DNA from: Fervidifonticultor_A octavus_A
GTDB taxonomy: Bacteria > Sysuimicrobiota > Sysuimicrobiia > Sysuimicrobiales > Humicultoraceae
Assembly (NCBI GenBank): GCA_031459655.1
Contig: JAVKID010000001.1
Location: 1 to 64,000, forward strand
Reading direction: 5' to 3'
Length of the DNA: 64,000 nt
The notes under the pieces were generated by a model. The model saw nothing but the letters and a program-made list of their open reading frames with translations. It was not told where the DNA came from and ran no database searches. Made by a program: the position numbers and the translations under genes. Below are positions 50,856-61,143 of this stretch, one piece after another; position 1 is the stretch's first letter, and every line of letters begins with the position of its first letter.

Positions 50856-51881
50856 GTGCGCATTGCCGTGTTGACAGGCGGCGGGGACGCGCCGGGGCTG
50901 AACGCCGCGATCCGGGCCGTCGTCCGCCGGGCCCTCGAGGGCGGTCACGAGGTCGTCGGAGTCCGCAAGGGCTGGCTGGGCCTGCTGGAGGGCGACGTGG
51001 TCTCGCTGACCCGCGACAGCGTCTCGGGCATCCTGCCCCGCGGCGGCACCATCCTGGGGACCTCGCGTACGAATCCCTTCAAAGACGATGAGGGTGGCCG
51101 GCGCGTGCTGGACACGATTCGGCGGCTGGGCATCGACGCCATCATCGCCATCGGCGGCGACGATACCCTGAGCGTGGCGTTGAAATTGCACCGGATGGAC
51201 GTCCGCGTGGTGGGGGTGCCCAAGACGATGGACAACGACGTGCCGGGCACCGACTACACCATCGGGTTCGACACCGCCGTCAATGTGGTGATGGAGGCCT
51301 GCGACCGGCTGCACACCACCGCGGAGGCCCATCACCGGGTCATGATCATCGAGGTCATGGGGCGGGACGCCGGCTGGGTGGCCGGCGTCGGCGGGCTGGC
51401 CGGCGGGGCCGACGTCATCCTGGTCCCCGAGGTGCCGTTTACGATCGACGAGGTGTGCGAGACCATTCGACGGCGCCACGAGCGGGGCCGGACGTTCAGC
51501 ATCGTCGTGGTGGCCGAGGGCGCGAAGCCCAGCGACTTCGGGGGGCAGATCACCCAGGACGCGCGCGTCGACGAGTTCGGGCATGTGCGGCTCGGCGGGG
51601 TGGGCGCACTGCTGGCCCGCGAGGTCGAGGCTCGGACTGGCTATGAGACGCGCGTGACGGTGCTGGGCCACCTCCAGCGCGGCGGCTCGCCCACGGTCTT
51701 CGACCGGGTGCTCGCCACGCGCCTGGGAGTGGCGGCGGTGGAGGCCGTCGAGGCGGGGACGTTCGGCATGATGGTGGCCGTGCAGGGGACGAGGATCGTC
51801 ACCGTTGGCCTGGAGGAGGCGCTGGGCGGGTCCAAGCCGCTGGATCTGGAGCTGTACAGGCTCTCGCGGCTGTTCCACTAG
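50856..51881 (+). CDS. pfp: 6-phosphofructokinase, probably PPi-dependent (group III type)
   Basis: The 341-residue PFK begins RIAVLTGGGDAPGLNAAIRA and has catalytic PKTMDNDVPGTDYTIGFDT and LGHLQRGGSPTVFD. At the phosphoryl-donor positions it has GGDD (Asp103) and PKTMDND (Lys123). In studied PFKs a Gly at the Asp position marks ATP use, while Asp plus Lys marks PPi use, as in the actinobacterial group III PPi enzyme of the same length. PPi-PFK is reversible, which fits the neighbouring pckA. A strong SD (GGAGGTGATG) sets the GTG start. Confidence 0.9.
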   Translation: MRIAVLTGGGDAPGLNAAIRAVVRRALEGGHEVVGVRKGWLGLLEGDVVSLTRDSVSGILPRGGTILGTSRTNPFKDDEGGRRVLDTIRRLGIDAIIAIGGDDTLSVALKLHRMDVRVVGVPKTMDNDVPGTDYTIGFDTAVNVVMEACDRLHTTAEAHHRVMIIEVMGRDAGWVAGVGGLAGGADVILVPEVPFTIDEVCETIRRRHERGRTFSIVVVAEGAKPSDFGGQITQDARVDEFGHVRLGGVGALLAREVEARTGYETRVTVLGHLQRGGSPTVFDRVLATRLGVAAVEAVEAGTFGMMVAVQGTRIVTVGLEEALGGSKPLDLELYRLSRLFH

Positions 51882-51890
51882 GCCGGCCGC

Positions 51891-52657
51891 CTATTTGATG
51901 AGCCGGCGGCGCATCAGCACCACCGGCAGCGGGAACAGCGCCACCGTCACGACAGACAGCCAGGTCAGGTCCGCGACGTGGCGCGGTCCCGGTGTCCCCA
52001 GCGCCAGGGCCCGGGTGAGGTGGACAACATGGGAGAGCGGCGTCAGCCACGCCGCGACGCTCACCCACCCCGGCAGGGCATCCAGGGGGAAGAACACGCC
52101 GCTGAACATGAACATGGGCGTGATGAACAGCGCGAAGTAGAAGGTGAAGTAGTCGATGCTGGGGTTGATGGCCGTGAAGGTCATGGCGATGACCGAGAAC
52201 ATCAGGCCCGACAGGAAGAACAGCGGCGGGATCAACAGCGCCAGGATCGAGCGGACCACGCCGAACAGGGCGATGACGACCAGGAACACCGTGCCGTAGA
52301 GCACGCTGCGCGTGGCCCCCCACAGGATCTCCCCCACGACCACGTCCTCGATCCCCAGCGGCGTGGTGATGGCCCCGTCGTAGGCCTTCTCGTAGTACAT
52401 CTGGACGTAGGCGTTGTACGTGCACTCGAAGGTGGCGCCGAACATCGCCGAGGCTGCCACGAGCCCGGTGGCCACGAAGGTCAGGTAGGGCAGGCCGGCG
52501 ACGGTGCTGAGGTAGGCGCCGATCCCGAAGCCCATGGCCAGCAGATAGATCACCGGTTCCAGGAAGTTCACGGCGACGGATTCCGGGAAGATCCGCCGAA
52601 AGATGAAGGCGTTGCGCTGCCAGAACCGGTAGGCCCCCTTCGGCGAGAACAGCCGCA

Positions 52658-52658
<1 letters not shown>
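51891..52658 (-). CDS. ABC-2-type exporter permease (NodJ-like)
   Basis: The 255-residue protein has six helices and the ABC-2 pattern: FLEPVIYLLAMGFGIGAYLS, GATFECTYNAYVQMYYEKAY and SGVFFPLDALPGWVSVAAWL with LTPLSHVVHLTRAL. It resembles NodJ, which exports lipo-chitin oligosaccharides, and related drug/polysaccharide exporters. It overlaps the ATPase stop by one base and forms a two-gene exporter with it. Substrate unknown. Confidence 0.85.
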
Positions 52659-53617
<959 letters not shown>

Positions 53618-53651
53618 TGAGGCAGATCGCAACACGACCGCGCTACTTCGG

Positions 53652-54686
53652 CTATCGGGTCAACGTGACCTTCCGCAGGCCTCGCGGCCGATCGGGATTC
53701 AGCCCCCTCGCCACCGAGACGTAGTAGGCGAAGAGGTGCACGACCGGGGCGGCCGCGACCGGCGCCAGGGCCTCAGGCAGCCCCGCGTTGACGGCCACAT
53801 CCCCGGGGTCGTCTCCGAAGGCGAAGGTGAGCGTGGGGACCGGTCGGACCCGGAGTTGCACGCGGAGGTCGATGAGGCTGGCGCGGGTCCGGCCGGGCGG
53901 GAGCAGGAGGATCACGGTGCTCTTCCTGTCCAGGGCGGCGATGGGCCCGTGCAGCAACTCCGCGGCGGAGAGGGATTCGGCCGCGGCATAGGCCGTTTCC
54001 TTGAGTTTGAGCGCCGTCTCGTCGGCCACCCCGAGCATGTAGCCTCGCGTGGTCACGATCCAGGGATCGCGCCGGGCGTACCGCTTGGCCAGCGCCGCGA
54101 CGGTCTCCTCGTGGCGCAGCGCCGCGGTGACCGCGTCGGGGAGGCGTGAGAGCCCCCTGGCCAGATCCCGGTGCTGCCCCCAGCCGACGACCAGGGCGGC
54201 CAGCATCGCCAGCGAGGCGGTGAAGGTCTTCGTGGCGGTCACGCTGAGCTCCGGACCGGCCGACAGCGGCAGGACGTGGGCGCTGGTCTGCGCCAGCGGG
54301 GAGGCGACATCGTTGGTGATGGCCACCGTCAGCGCCCCCTGTTTCCGCGCCTCGGCCACGACCTCGCTGACGTCGACGGACCGGCCGGATTGGGAGATGC
54401 CGATGACGGCGGCGGCGGTCCAGTCCGGGGTGCGGCCATAGAGCGTCGTCACCGACGGCATGGCGGTGGCGGTGGGGATGCGCAGGAGGGTCTCGATCAG
54501 GTACTGGCCGTAGACCGCCGCGTTGTGGGAGGTCCCGCGCGCGACGAAGACGACCAGCGTGGGTTTCCGCCGGCGCAGCGCCGCGACGGCGTCCCCCACA
54601 CCGGCGGCGTGTTCGGCGAGCATGCGCGCCAGGACCTGGGGCTGCTCGCGGATCTCGGACAGCATCGCGTGGGACGGTGCCGTCAT
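53652..54686 (-). CDS. SIS-domain sugar-phosphate isomerase/deaminase (GlmS/NagB-II-like)
   Basis: The 344-residue protein has two SIS domains like the isomerase half of GlmS: opening AMLSEIREQPQVLARML, VFVARGTSHNAAVYGQYLIE, GISQSGRSVDVSEVV, TATKTFTASLAMLAALVVG and the C-terminal ETAYAAAESLSAAELLHGPI. It lacks the glutaminase domain, so it is either a glucosamine-6-phosphate deaminase of the NagB-II kind or an amino-sugar phosphate isomerase. It sits between a GT2 synthase and an ABC-2 exporter, which suggests amino-sugar polymer metabolism. Confidence 0.82.
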   Translation of the reverse strand: MTAPSHAMLSEIREQPQVLARMLAEHAAGVGDAVAALRRRKPTLVVFVARGTSHNAAVYGQYLIETLLRIPTATAMPSVTTLYGRTPDWTAAAVIGISQSGRSVDVSEVVAEARKQGALTVAITNDVASPLAQTSAHVLPLSAGPELSVTATKTFTASLAMLAALVVGWGQHRDLARGLSRLPDAVTAALRHEETVAALAKRYARRDPWIVTTRGYMLGVADETALKLKETAYAAAESLSAAELLHGPIAALDRKSTVILLLPPGRTRASLIDLRVQLRVRPVPTLTFAFGDDPGDVAVNAGLPEALAPVAAAPVVHLFAYYVSVARGLNPDRPRGLRKVTLTR

Positions 54687-54754
54687 GCCGCCCGGAGCCT
54701 TCGTCGGACGCGCCGCCGTCCCCTCCGATGGCGGAGCAGTGCAGAGGACTGTGA

Positions 54755-56122
54755 CTACCAGCGCTTGGCGTTGCCCAGGATCTCCCGGGCGTACCCCAGC
54801 GTCGCGACCGGCGACATCAAGAACTGGTAGCAGAGCAACCAGGCGACGAACCCCACGCGATTGCGCCGGATGCGCAGTCCCAGTTCCTCGAAGACCTTCA
54901 CCTGCTTCCAGTACATGGCCAGCGCCACCAGCGCGATCAGCGGGATGACCAAAAGCGTCATCAGTCCGGCAATCCAGTAGTATCCGAACAGCGCCAGAAC
55001 GATGCCGGGGATGAAGACCAGCGAGTAGGTCCCGTCCAGGAGCGGAAAGAGGAGATCCACCACGACGAAGAACGCCGAGAGGCGGGGGCGCTTCCAGACC
55101 AGGTCGAGGTGGGCCTTCAGGCTCTCGATCATCCCTCTGGCCCAGCGCTGGCGCTGGCGGTTGAACCCGCGCCAGGTCGCCGGCACCCGGGTGAAGGCGC
55201 AGGCCGTCGCCTCGAACCCGATGCGGTAGCCGCGCTTCTGGAGGGCCCACGTCGCGAAGATGTCCTCGCCGACCACCGGGGACCAGCCCGTGATCTCGAA
55301 CAGCGCGGCCTTCTTGAAGATGCTGAAGGCGCCCTGGGCCACCAGCGTCCCCTGATACAGCGACTGCTGGCGCTTGACCGACGCGATGGCCAGGAAGTAG
55401 TCCCACTCCTGGAGCCGGGTGAGGAGGTTGTCCCGGGAATTCCTGACCAGGACGGCTCCGGCCACAGCGGCCGTGTGGGGCGGGTCGGTGACCATGCGGG
55501 CCACGATGCGGCGCAGCGCCTGGTGGTGCAGGAAGGTGTCGGCGTCGATGGTGACCACCAGGTCGGTGGCGGCTGCGGCCAGCCCGTAGTTGAGGGCGAA
55601 GGCCTTCCCCCCATGGGGGGCGGGAATCACCGTGAGGTTGGGATACGTGCCGGCGAGGCGGGCGAGGGTGCCCAGGGTCTCGTCGTGCGACCCGTCGTCC
55701 ACCACGATGATGTCCACGCGGGAGGGGTAGTCCTGACCGGCCAGGCTCAGTAGGGTCTCCTCCAGGGAGTCCTCCTCGTTATAGGCCGCGATGATGACCG
55801 TGACCGGCGGATAGGGAACGTCCAGGCGCAGCGGCGGCGGGCGATCAAGGAGGATGCTGATGGCGAGGTGGGCGTTGAGGAATCCCGGGATCAGGGCGAC
55901 GAACAGGACGATGAGCCATGCGGGCACCTCGCCCACGACGCCCCCCAGGTCCGCAACCCAGGGCCGGGCGATGTCCAGCGAGACGCCAAACCAGGCGGAG
56001 GCCAGTCCTGTCGCCAGTGCAAACTTCACCCGTACCGGGATGTAGAACCGCCGGGGAGTCAAGGTGCCGTGCGTCGGACTGGCCGGACCTCGGGAAGCGC
56101 CCTCCGGCTCGACGCGCTCCAT
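54755..56122 (-). CDS. processive family 2 glycosyltransferase (PgaC/chitin-synthase-like)
   Basis: The membrane GT2 has N-terminal helices (ALATGLASAWFGVSL and PAWLIVLFVALIPGFLNAHL), the GT-A domain with VTVIIAAYNEEDSLEETLLS, VVDDGSHDE, the DxD in VVTIDADTF and the processive signature VGEDI plus FNRQRQRWARG (QxxRW), then C-terminal helices. This is the layout of poly-N-acetylglucosamine (PgaC), hyaluronan and chitin synthases. The ATG at 56122 is chosen; a TTG at 56134 is in frame. It leads the operon with the SIS and ABC-2 genes, 68 bp upstream of the former. Confidence 0.85.
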   Translation of the reverse strand: MERVEPEGASRGPASPTHGTLTPRRFYIPVRVKFALATGLASAWFGVSLDIARPWVADLGGVVGEVPAWLIVLFVALIPGFLNAHLAISILLDRPPPLRLDVPYPPVTVIIAAYNEEDSLEETLLSLAGQDYPSRVDIIVVDDGSHDETLGTLARLAGTYPNLTVIPAPHGGKAFALNYGLAAAATDLVVTIDADTFLHHQALRRIVARMVTDPPHTAAVAGAVLVRNSRDNLLTRLQEWDYFLAIASVKRQQSLYQGTLVAQGAFSIFKKAALFEITGWSPVVGEDIFATWALQKRGYRIGFEATACAFTRVPATWRGFNRQRQRWARGMIESLKAHLDLVWKRPRLSAFFVVVDLLFPLLDGTYSLVFIPGIVLALFGYYWIAGLMTLLVIPLIALVALAMYWKQVKVFEELGLRIRRNRVGFVAWLLCYQFLMSPVATLGYAREILGNAKRW

Positions 56123-56158
56123 CCCACTATGCAAGTGCCCAGGGGCGCCCCCCGATAC

Positions 56159-57160
56159 TCATGGTGCCGGAGATCGCCGCTCGTAGACCTCGGGGTTCAC
56201 CGCGTGGCTCGGACGCTCCCCGCGCAGCACGGCGAGCACCGCCTCCGCGCAGGCACGCTCCATCCGCGCGACCGTCTCGCGGGTGAAGGAGGCCACGTGC
56301 GGCGTGGCGACCACGTTCTCCAATCCCACCAGGGTGACGTCGCGCACCGGCTCATCGTGGAACACGTCGAGGCCGGCGCCGGCCAGCCGGCCCTCGCGCA
56401 GGGCGCGGGTCAGGGCCGCTTCGTCCACGACGTCTCCCCGGCTGGCGTTGATCAGGATCGCCGTGGGTTTCATCCGGCCCAGGGCCGCGTCGTCGATCAG
56501 GTGCCTGGTGGTGGGGGTCAGCGGGACGTGCAGGGTCACGATGTCGCTGGACGCCAGCAGCGTCGGGAGGTCGCAGAACGTGACCCCCAGTGCAGCCGCG
56601 GCGGAGGGATCCGGGGCGACGTCGCAGGCCAGCAGCCCCATGCCGAATCCGGCTGCGCGCCTGGCGACGGCCCGGCCGATGGCGCCAAACCCCACGATCC
56701 CCAGGGTCTTGCCGCCCACATCGACCCCGAGCGCCCGCTCCCACCGACCTGCCTTCACCATCCGGTCGAAGGAGGGGATCTTCCTGGCCACCGCCAGGAT
56801 CAGGCCCAGGGTGTGGTCCGCCACGGCGTCGGTGAGCGCGCCGGCAGTAGCCGTCACGATCACCCCGCGGGCCGTGGCCGCCTCGACGTCGACGGAATCC
56901 AGCCCGACGCCACGGCGCGCGATGATCTTGAGCCGCGGCGCCGCCGCCAGGACGCGCGCGGTCATCGGCTCGGTCCCGGCGATGATGGCGTCTGCGTCTG
57001 CGACCAGCGCCAGGAGTTCCTCTTCGGTGAGGGTGGCGTTCCTCGGATTGGCGATGATCTCGCAGCCGGCGTCTTCCAGGAGGCGGAAGGCCGCGTCGCC
57101 GGCCCGCCCGAAGTCCGGCGCCGAGATCAGGACGCGGGGAGGGGTGCTGGGGGTCTGCAT
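56159..57160 (-). CDS. D-3-phosphoglycerate-dehydrogenase-like 2-hydroxyacid dehydrogenase
   Basis: The 333-residue enzyme has NAD site LGIVGFGAIGRAVA (GxGxxG 157-162) and the catalytic Arg241 in INASRGDVVDE, Glu270 in FHDEPV and His288 in TPHVAS. It lacks the ACT domain of long SerA proteins. It oxidises a D-2-hydroxyacid; 3-phosphoglycerate is possible but its place beside a catabolic-looking amidase/importer cluster leaves other substrates open. It diverges from that operon across 132 bp with an AT-rich patch at 57253-57262 that may hold -10 elements for both. Confidence 0.88.
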   Translation of the reverse strand: MQTPSTPPRVLISAPDFGRAGDAAFRLLEDAGCEIIANPRNATLTEEELLALVADADAIIAGTEPMTARVLAAAPRLKIIARRGVGLDSVDVEAATARGVIVTATAGALTDAVADHTLGLILAVARKIPSFDRMVKAGRWERALGVDVGGKTLGIVGFGAIGRAVARRAAGFGMGLLACDVAPDPSAAAALGVTFCDLPTLLASSDIVTLHVPLTPTTRHLIDDAALGRMKPTAILINASRGDVVDEAALTRALREGRLAGAGLDVFHDEPVRDVTLVGLENVVATPHVASFTRETVARMERACAEAVLAVLRGERPSHAVNPEVYERRSPAP

Positions 57161-57292
57161 TGCCCGGGCGCGGCGAGACCGTGCGTCAGGCGCGGGCCGC
57201 AGCGTAGACGCCAGGGGGATGCTTGCGGGTGCTGCTCCACGGTCCGGAATGCAGTATATTACGCCCAGGGATCCTTTCTCCCTGCTTCGACG

Positions 57293-58576
57293 ATGACGAT
57301 GCCCGCCGTTTCCCCCGAACGGCTGCGGATGCGCCTGGAGGCGCTGGCGGCCATCGGCGCCGACCCCTCAGGTCGCGGCACCAACCGATTCCCGTATTCG
57401 CCGTCCCACCTGGAGGCGGTGCGGACCGTCGGCAGATGGATGGAAGAAGCCGGACTGGCGGCCGGATGCGATCCCCTCGGCAATCTGGTCGGCTTCCTCC
57501 GGGGCCGGGAGGATTGGCCTGCCATCCTGCTGGGATCGCACCTCGACACGGTCCCCCACGGCGGGATGTTCGACGGCGCGCTGGGGGTCGTGGCGGGGGT
57601 CGAGGTCGCGCAGGCCCTGCGGGAGGCCGGACATCGGCCACGACACGCACTGGCGGTTGTGGGCTTCGCCGACGAAGAAGGCCACGCCTTTGACCTGGGG
57701 ATGCTGGCATCACGGTGCCTGGTGGGCGAGATCCCGACGGGCCGCTTCGGGGCCATCCGCGGGCGCAACGGGCGGACGCTGGCTGAGGCCATGGCCGGGT
57801 TCACCCCGGGCCTGCCGCGGGCAGCCGTGCCGTCACGCGCGGGGGCGTACCTGGAACTCCACATCGAGCAGGGGCCGGTCCTGGTCCAGGCGGGGCGCCG
57901 CATCGCCGTCGTCACCGCCATCACCGGCATCGCCCGCACCACGGTGGTGCTGGAGGGCGAAGCCACTCACGCCGGCACCACCCCGATGCTCTCCCGCCGC
58001 GACGCCCTGGTGGGCGCCGCGGAGATCGTGCTGGCCATCAAGTCGCTGGCCGAGGTCGTGGGGCCGCCCACCGTGGCCACCGTGGGAAGGCTGTGGGTGG
58101 AACCCGGGGCGACCAACATCGTCCCCGGCCGCGTGGAGTTCAGCGTCGACGTCCGCACGCCGGATGCGTCACGGCTCTCCGACCTGTGTGCGCGGATTGA
58201 CCGCGAGATCGGAAGGGTCGGACAGCGCCACGGCCTGACGCCCCACATCGCGGCGTGGGACCGTAGAACCCCGAGGCCCCTGGACGTCTCGGTGCAGCAG
58301 GCCATCGCCCAAGCTGCCCGGGACCTGGGGCACGAGCCGCTGGCGATGCCCAGCGGGGCCGGGCACGACGCGATGATCCTGGCGCCCCACGTCCCCGCCG
58401 GGATGATCTTTGTCCCGAGTCGGGATGGCATCAGCCATTCCCCCCGCGAGTGGACGGAGTGGGAGGATGCGGCGCTGGGCGCCGCGGTGCTGCTGCACAC
58501 GGTGCTGGTGCTGGACAGCCGCGGCCCGCTGGACGCCTGCATGCTCCCGATCGCCTATCAGGCGGCTTTGGGCTGA
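57293..58576 (+). CDS. M20-family amidase/carbamoylase (Zn-dependent hydrolase)
   Basis: The 427-residue enzyme belongs to the hydantoinase/carbamoylase (AtzE-unrelated, AllC/ureido-hydrolase) branch of M20. All zinc ligands and the base are present: LLGSHLDTVPHGGMFDG (His83, Asp94), FADEEGHAF (Glu128, Glu129), LELHIEQGPVL (His190) and the C-terminal SHSPREWTEWED. Such enzymes hydrolyse N-carbamoyl or N-acyl amino acids and allantoate-type ureides. It is the first gene of the osmoprotectant-type importer operon, 5 bp before the first permease. TATATT at 57255-57260 could be its -10. Confidence 0.88.
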   Translation: MTMPAVSPERLRMRLEALAAIGADPSGRGTNRFPYSPSHLEAVRTVGRWMEEAGLAAGCDPLGNLVGFLRGREDWPAILLGSHLDTVPHGGMFDGALGVVAGVEVAQALREAGHRPRHALAVVGFADEEGHAFDLGMLASRCLVGEIPTGRFGAIRGRNGRTLAEAMAGFTPGLPRAAVPSRAGAYLELHIEQGPVLVQAGRRIAVVTAITGIARTTVVLEGEATHAGTTPMLSRRDALVGAAEIVLAIKSLAEVVGPPTVATVGRLWVEPGATNIVPGRVEFSVDVRTPDASRLSDLCARIDREIGRVGQRHGLTPHIAAWDRRTPRPLDVSVQQAIAQAARDLGHEPLAMPSGAGHDAMILAPHVPAGMIFVPSRDGISHSPREWTEWEDAALGAAVLLHTVLVLDSRGPLDACMLPIAYQAALG

Positions 58577-58581
58577 CCTCG

Positions 58582-59229
58582 ATGCTGGATGCCGCCTACC
58601 GCTACGCGCTGGACAATCAGGCCTTCTTCTGGCAGGCCGTGCGGACTCACGTGCGCCTCTCGATTTCGGCCCTGGGCATCGCCGGGGTGCTGTCGGTCCC
58701 CCTCGGCGTCTACGTCGCACGCCGGCGCCTGCTGGCCCCGCAGGTGCTGGGACTCTTCAGCGGGCTGCGGGTCGTCCCGAGCCTGGCGATTCTGTTCCTG
58801 GCCGTCCCCTACCTGGGGCTGGGATTTTTCCCCGCGCTGGTGGCGTTGACCGTCCTGGCCTGCCCGCCCATCCTCATCAACACCGAGGCGGGATTCCGCG
58901 GCGTGGACGCGGCGGTGATCGAGGCCGCCCGGGGGATGGGGATGAACGCGCGAGCGGTCCTGTGGCGGGTCGAGGTGCCGCTGGCGACCCCGGTGGTCGT
59001 GGCCGGAGTGCGCACGGCCGCCGTCGACGTCTTTGCCAGTGCGACGCTCGCCGCGTTCATCGGCGGGGGCGGGCTGGGTGACTTCATCGCCAGGGGGTTC
59101 GCACTGTTCGACCCCTCGGTGATGCTCGTGGGCGCCATCCCTGTGGCCCTGTTGACCCTGGGTGCTGAGGCCGTGCTGGCGGGCGCCCAGCGGGTGTTCG
59201 AGAATCTCGTCCGTGCCGCCTCAACGTGA
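58582..59229 (+). CDS. osmoprotectant ABC importer permease (OpuCB/OpuCD type)
   Basis: The 215-residue permease has five to six helices and the EAA-like loop of the betaine/choline class: DAAVIEAARGMGMNARAVLW followed by RVEVPLATPVVVAGV. FIGGGGLGDFIARGF near the end is typical of OpuC/OsmW permeases. It is the first of two permeases flanking the binding protein and ATPase in the order permease, binding protein, ATPase, permease. Confidence 0.87.
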   Translation: MLDAAYRYALDNQAFFWQAVRTHVRLSISALGIAGVLSVPLGVYVARRRLLAPQVLGLFSGLRVVPSLAILFLAVPYLGLGFFPALVALTVLACPPILINTEAGFRGVDAAVIEAARGMGMNARAVLWRVEVPLATPVVVAGVRTAAVDVFASATLAAFIGGGGLGDFIARGFALFDPSVMLVGAIPVALLTLGAEAVLAGAQRVFENLVRAAST

Positions 59230-59245
59230 GAGAGGGGGGTAGACG

Positions 59246-60154
59246 ATGAGGTCTCCGTTCCGCGCCGTGGTGTCGCTGCTCGCCGTCGCGGCGCTGGCCG
59301 CTGCCTGTGCGCCCAGGACGGCTCCCCAGGTCACCCTGAAGGTGGGCTCCAAGGATTTCACCGAGGAGTTCATCCTCGGCGAGATGTACGCCCTGCTGCT
59401 GGAGGACGCCGGCTTTGCGGTTGAGCGCAAGTTCAACCTGGGTGGGACGCCGGTGGCCCACGAAGCCCTGCTGAAGGGCGACATCGACCTCTACCCGGAG
59501 TACACCAGCACCGGGCTGCTGACCGTGCTCAAGCAGCCTGCGATTCAGGATCCCAACGCGGTGCTCGAGGCCGTCCGCAAAGGATACAAGGAGAAGTTCA
59601 ACCTCGAGTGGCTCGAGCCTGCCGCGTTCAACAACACGCAGGCTCTGGCCACGACCAAGGAAGTCTCGGCGCGGTACGGCATCAGGACGTTCTCCGACCT
59701 GTCGGTGAAGGCGCCGGCGCTGCGCCTGGGGGGCCCGGCGGAGTTCGCCGAGCGGGAGGACGGCATCAAGGGGCTGCAGCGGGCCTACGGGGGATTCCAG
59801 TTCCAGGAGTTCAGGCAACTGGGGACCGGCAGCCTGCGCTACGAGGCGCTGCGCAACGGCCAGGTGGACGTCATCGTGGCGTTCAGCACCGACGGTCAGA
59901 TCAGCGGCCTGGGACTCGTCCTCCTCAAGGACGACAGGAACTTCTACCCCGCCTATCAGGCGGCGCCGGTCGTCCGCGCCGACGTGCTGGCCAGGCACCC
60001 CAAGATTGCCGAGACGCTCAACAGGCTGGCCGCGCTGCTGACCGAGGACGTGATGGCCGGCCTCAACTGGCAGGTGGATGGCCCTGAGAAGAAGGAGTTT
60101 GCGGCCGTGGCCAGGGCGTTTTTGCAGGAGAAGGGGCTGATCAAGCGGCGGTGA
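59246..60154 (+). CDS. osmoprotectant-type ABC importer binding lipoprotein (OpuCC/OsmF-like)
   Basis: The 302-residue protein begins with a lipoprotein signal (VVSLLAVAALAAAC, Cys21 lipidation site). The family blocks follow: KVGSKDFTEEFILGEMYALL, LLKGDIDLYPEYTSTGLL and FSTDGQISGLGLVLLKDD. It belongs to the substrate-binding OpuAC-like family for glycine betaine, choline or related quaternary amines. Whether it binds betaine or an amide that the adjacent M20 enzyme can hydrolyse cannot be read. A strong SD (GAGAGGGGGG) precedes the ATG. Confidence 0.88.
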   Translation: MRSPFRAVVSLLAVAALAAACAPRTAPQVTLKVGSKDFTEEFILGEMYALLLEDAGFAVERKFNLGGTPVAHEALLKGDIDLYPEYTSTGLLTVLKQPAIQDPNAVLEAVRKGYKEKFNLEWLEPAAFNNTQALATTKEVSARYGIRTFSDLSVKAPALRLGGPAEFAEREDGIKGLQRAYGGFQFQEFRQLGTGSLRYEALRNGQVDVIVAFSTDGQISGLGLVLLKDDRNFYPAYQAAPVVRADVLARHPKIAETLNRLAALLTEDVMAGLNWQVDGPEKKEFAAVARAFLQEKGLIKRR

Positions 60155-61143
60155 GCGTCATCGAGGTCGAGGGCGTCAGCAAGCGCTTTCCGGGCTCGGC
60201 CCGGCCGGCTGTGGATAACTGCAGCCTGCGCGTATCCAGCGGAGACCTGACGGTGTTGCTCGGGCCTTCCGGATCGGGCAAGACCACCCTGCTGAAGCTC
60301 ATCAACCGGCTCTACGAGCCAGACGCCGGCCGGATCCTCATCGACGGGGTCGACGTGCGCACCCTGCGGGCGTCAGAACTGCGGCGGGGGATCGGTTACG
60401 TGATCCAGCAGGTGGGGCTCTTCCCCCACCTGCGCGTCGAGCAGAACATCGCCACGGTGCCGCAGTTGCTGGGCTGGCCGCGGGAGCGCATCGAGGCCCG
60501 CATCGACGACCTGCTGGACCTGATGGGCCTGCCGCGCGACTACCGCCGGCGCTACCCCCGGCAGCTCTCGGGAGGCGAGCAGCAGCGGGTGGGGCTGGCG
60601 CGGGCGCTGGCCGCCGACCCGAAGATCATGCTGATGGACGAGCCCTTCGGCGCGCTGGACGCCATCACCCGCGCGCGCCTGCAGGACGAATTCCGGGTCA
60701 TCCAACAGCGGCTCCACAAGACGATCCTCTTCGTGACCCACGATGTGGATGAAGCGCTGCGCCTGGCCGACCGGATCGCCATCATGCGCCAGGGCCGCAT
60801 CGTGCAGTTCGACACCCCGCTGGCCATCATCAGCCGCCCGCGGGACCAGTTCGTCCGGCAGTTGCTGACCAGCGACGACGTGCTGCGCCACCTGAGCCTG
60901 ATTCCGGTCCAGGCCGCCCTCGGGGCGCCGGACCGGCCGCCGGCCCACCCTGCGGCCGGGGCCCGAAGCGGCGGCGTCTCCGTGCGGGCCACAGACTCGC
61001 TGCGCACCGCGCTTTCCCTGCTGCTGCAGATCGGTGAGGCGGCGCTCACCGTGGTCGGCGACGGTGGGGTGCCGGTCGGCCGGCTCACCTTCGAGGACAT
61101 CCGCGGGGTGGTCCTGGCCGGCCGCGCGGAGGCGTCGTCCTGA
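60151..61143 (+). CDS. osmoprotectant ABC importer ATPase (OpuCA-like)
   Basis: The 330-residue ATPase has GPSGSGKTTLLKLINRLYEP (Walker A), QLSGGEQQRVGLARAL (signature), IMLMDEPFGALDAITR (Walker B) and FVTHDVDEA. The OpuCA/ProV-type EL-R-x2-I-G-Y-V-I-Q-Q-x-G-L-F-P-H stretch is clear. The C-terminus has only one recognisable CBS-like segment (VSVRATDSLRTALSLLLQIG) rather than a full tandem pair, so salt sensing may be altered. Its GTG overlaps the binding-protein stop (GTGA). Confidence 0.9.
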   Translation: MSVIEVEGVSKRFPGSARPAVDNCSLRVSSGDLTVLLGPSGSGKTTLLKLINRLYEPDAGRILIDGVDVRTLRASELRRGIGYVIQQVGLFPHLRVEQNIATVPQLLGWPRERIEARIDDLLDLMGLPRDYRRRYPRQLSGGEQQRVGLARALAADPKIMLMDEPFGALDAITRARLQDEFRVIQQRLHKTILFVTHDVDEALRLADRIAIMRQGRIVQFDTPLAIISRPRDQFVRQLLTSDDVLRHLSLIPVQAALGAPDRPPAHPAAGARSGGVSVRATDSLRTALSLLLQIGEAALTVVGDGGVPVGRLTFEDIRGVVLAGRAEASS

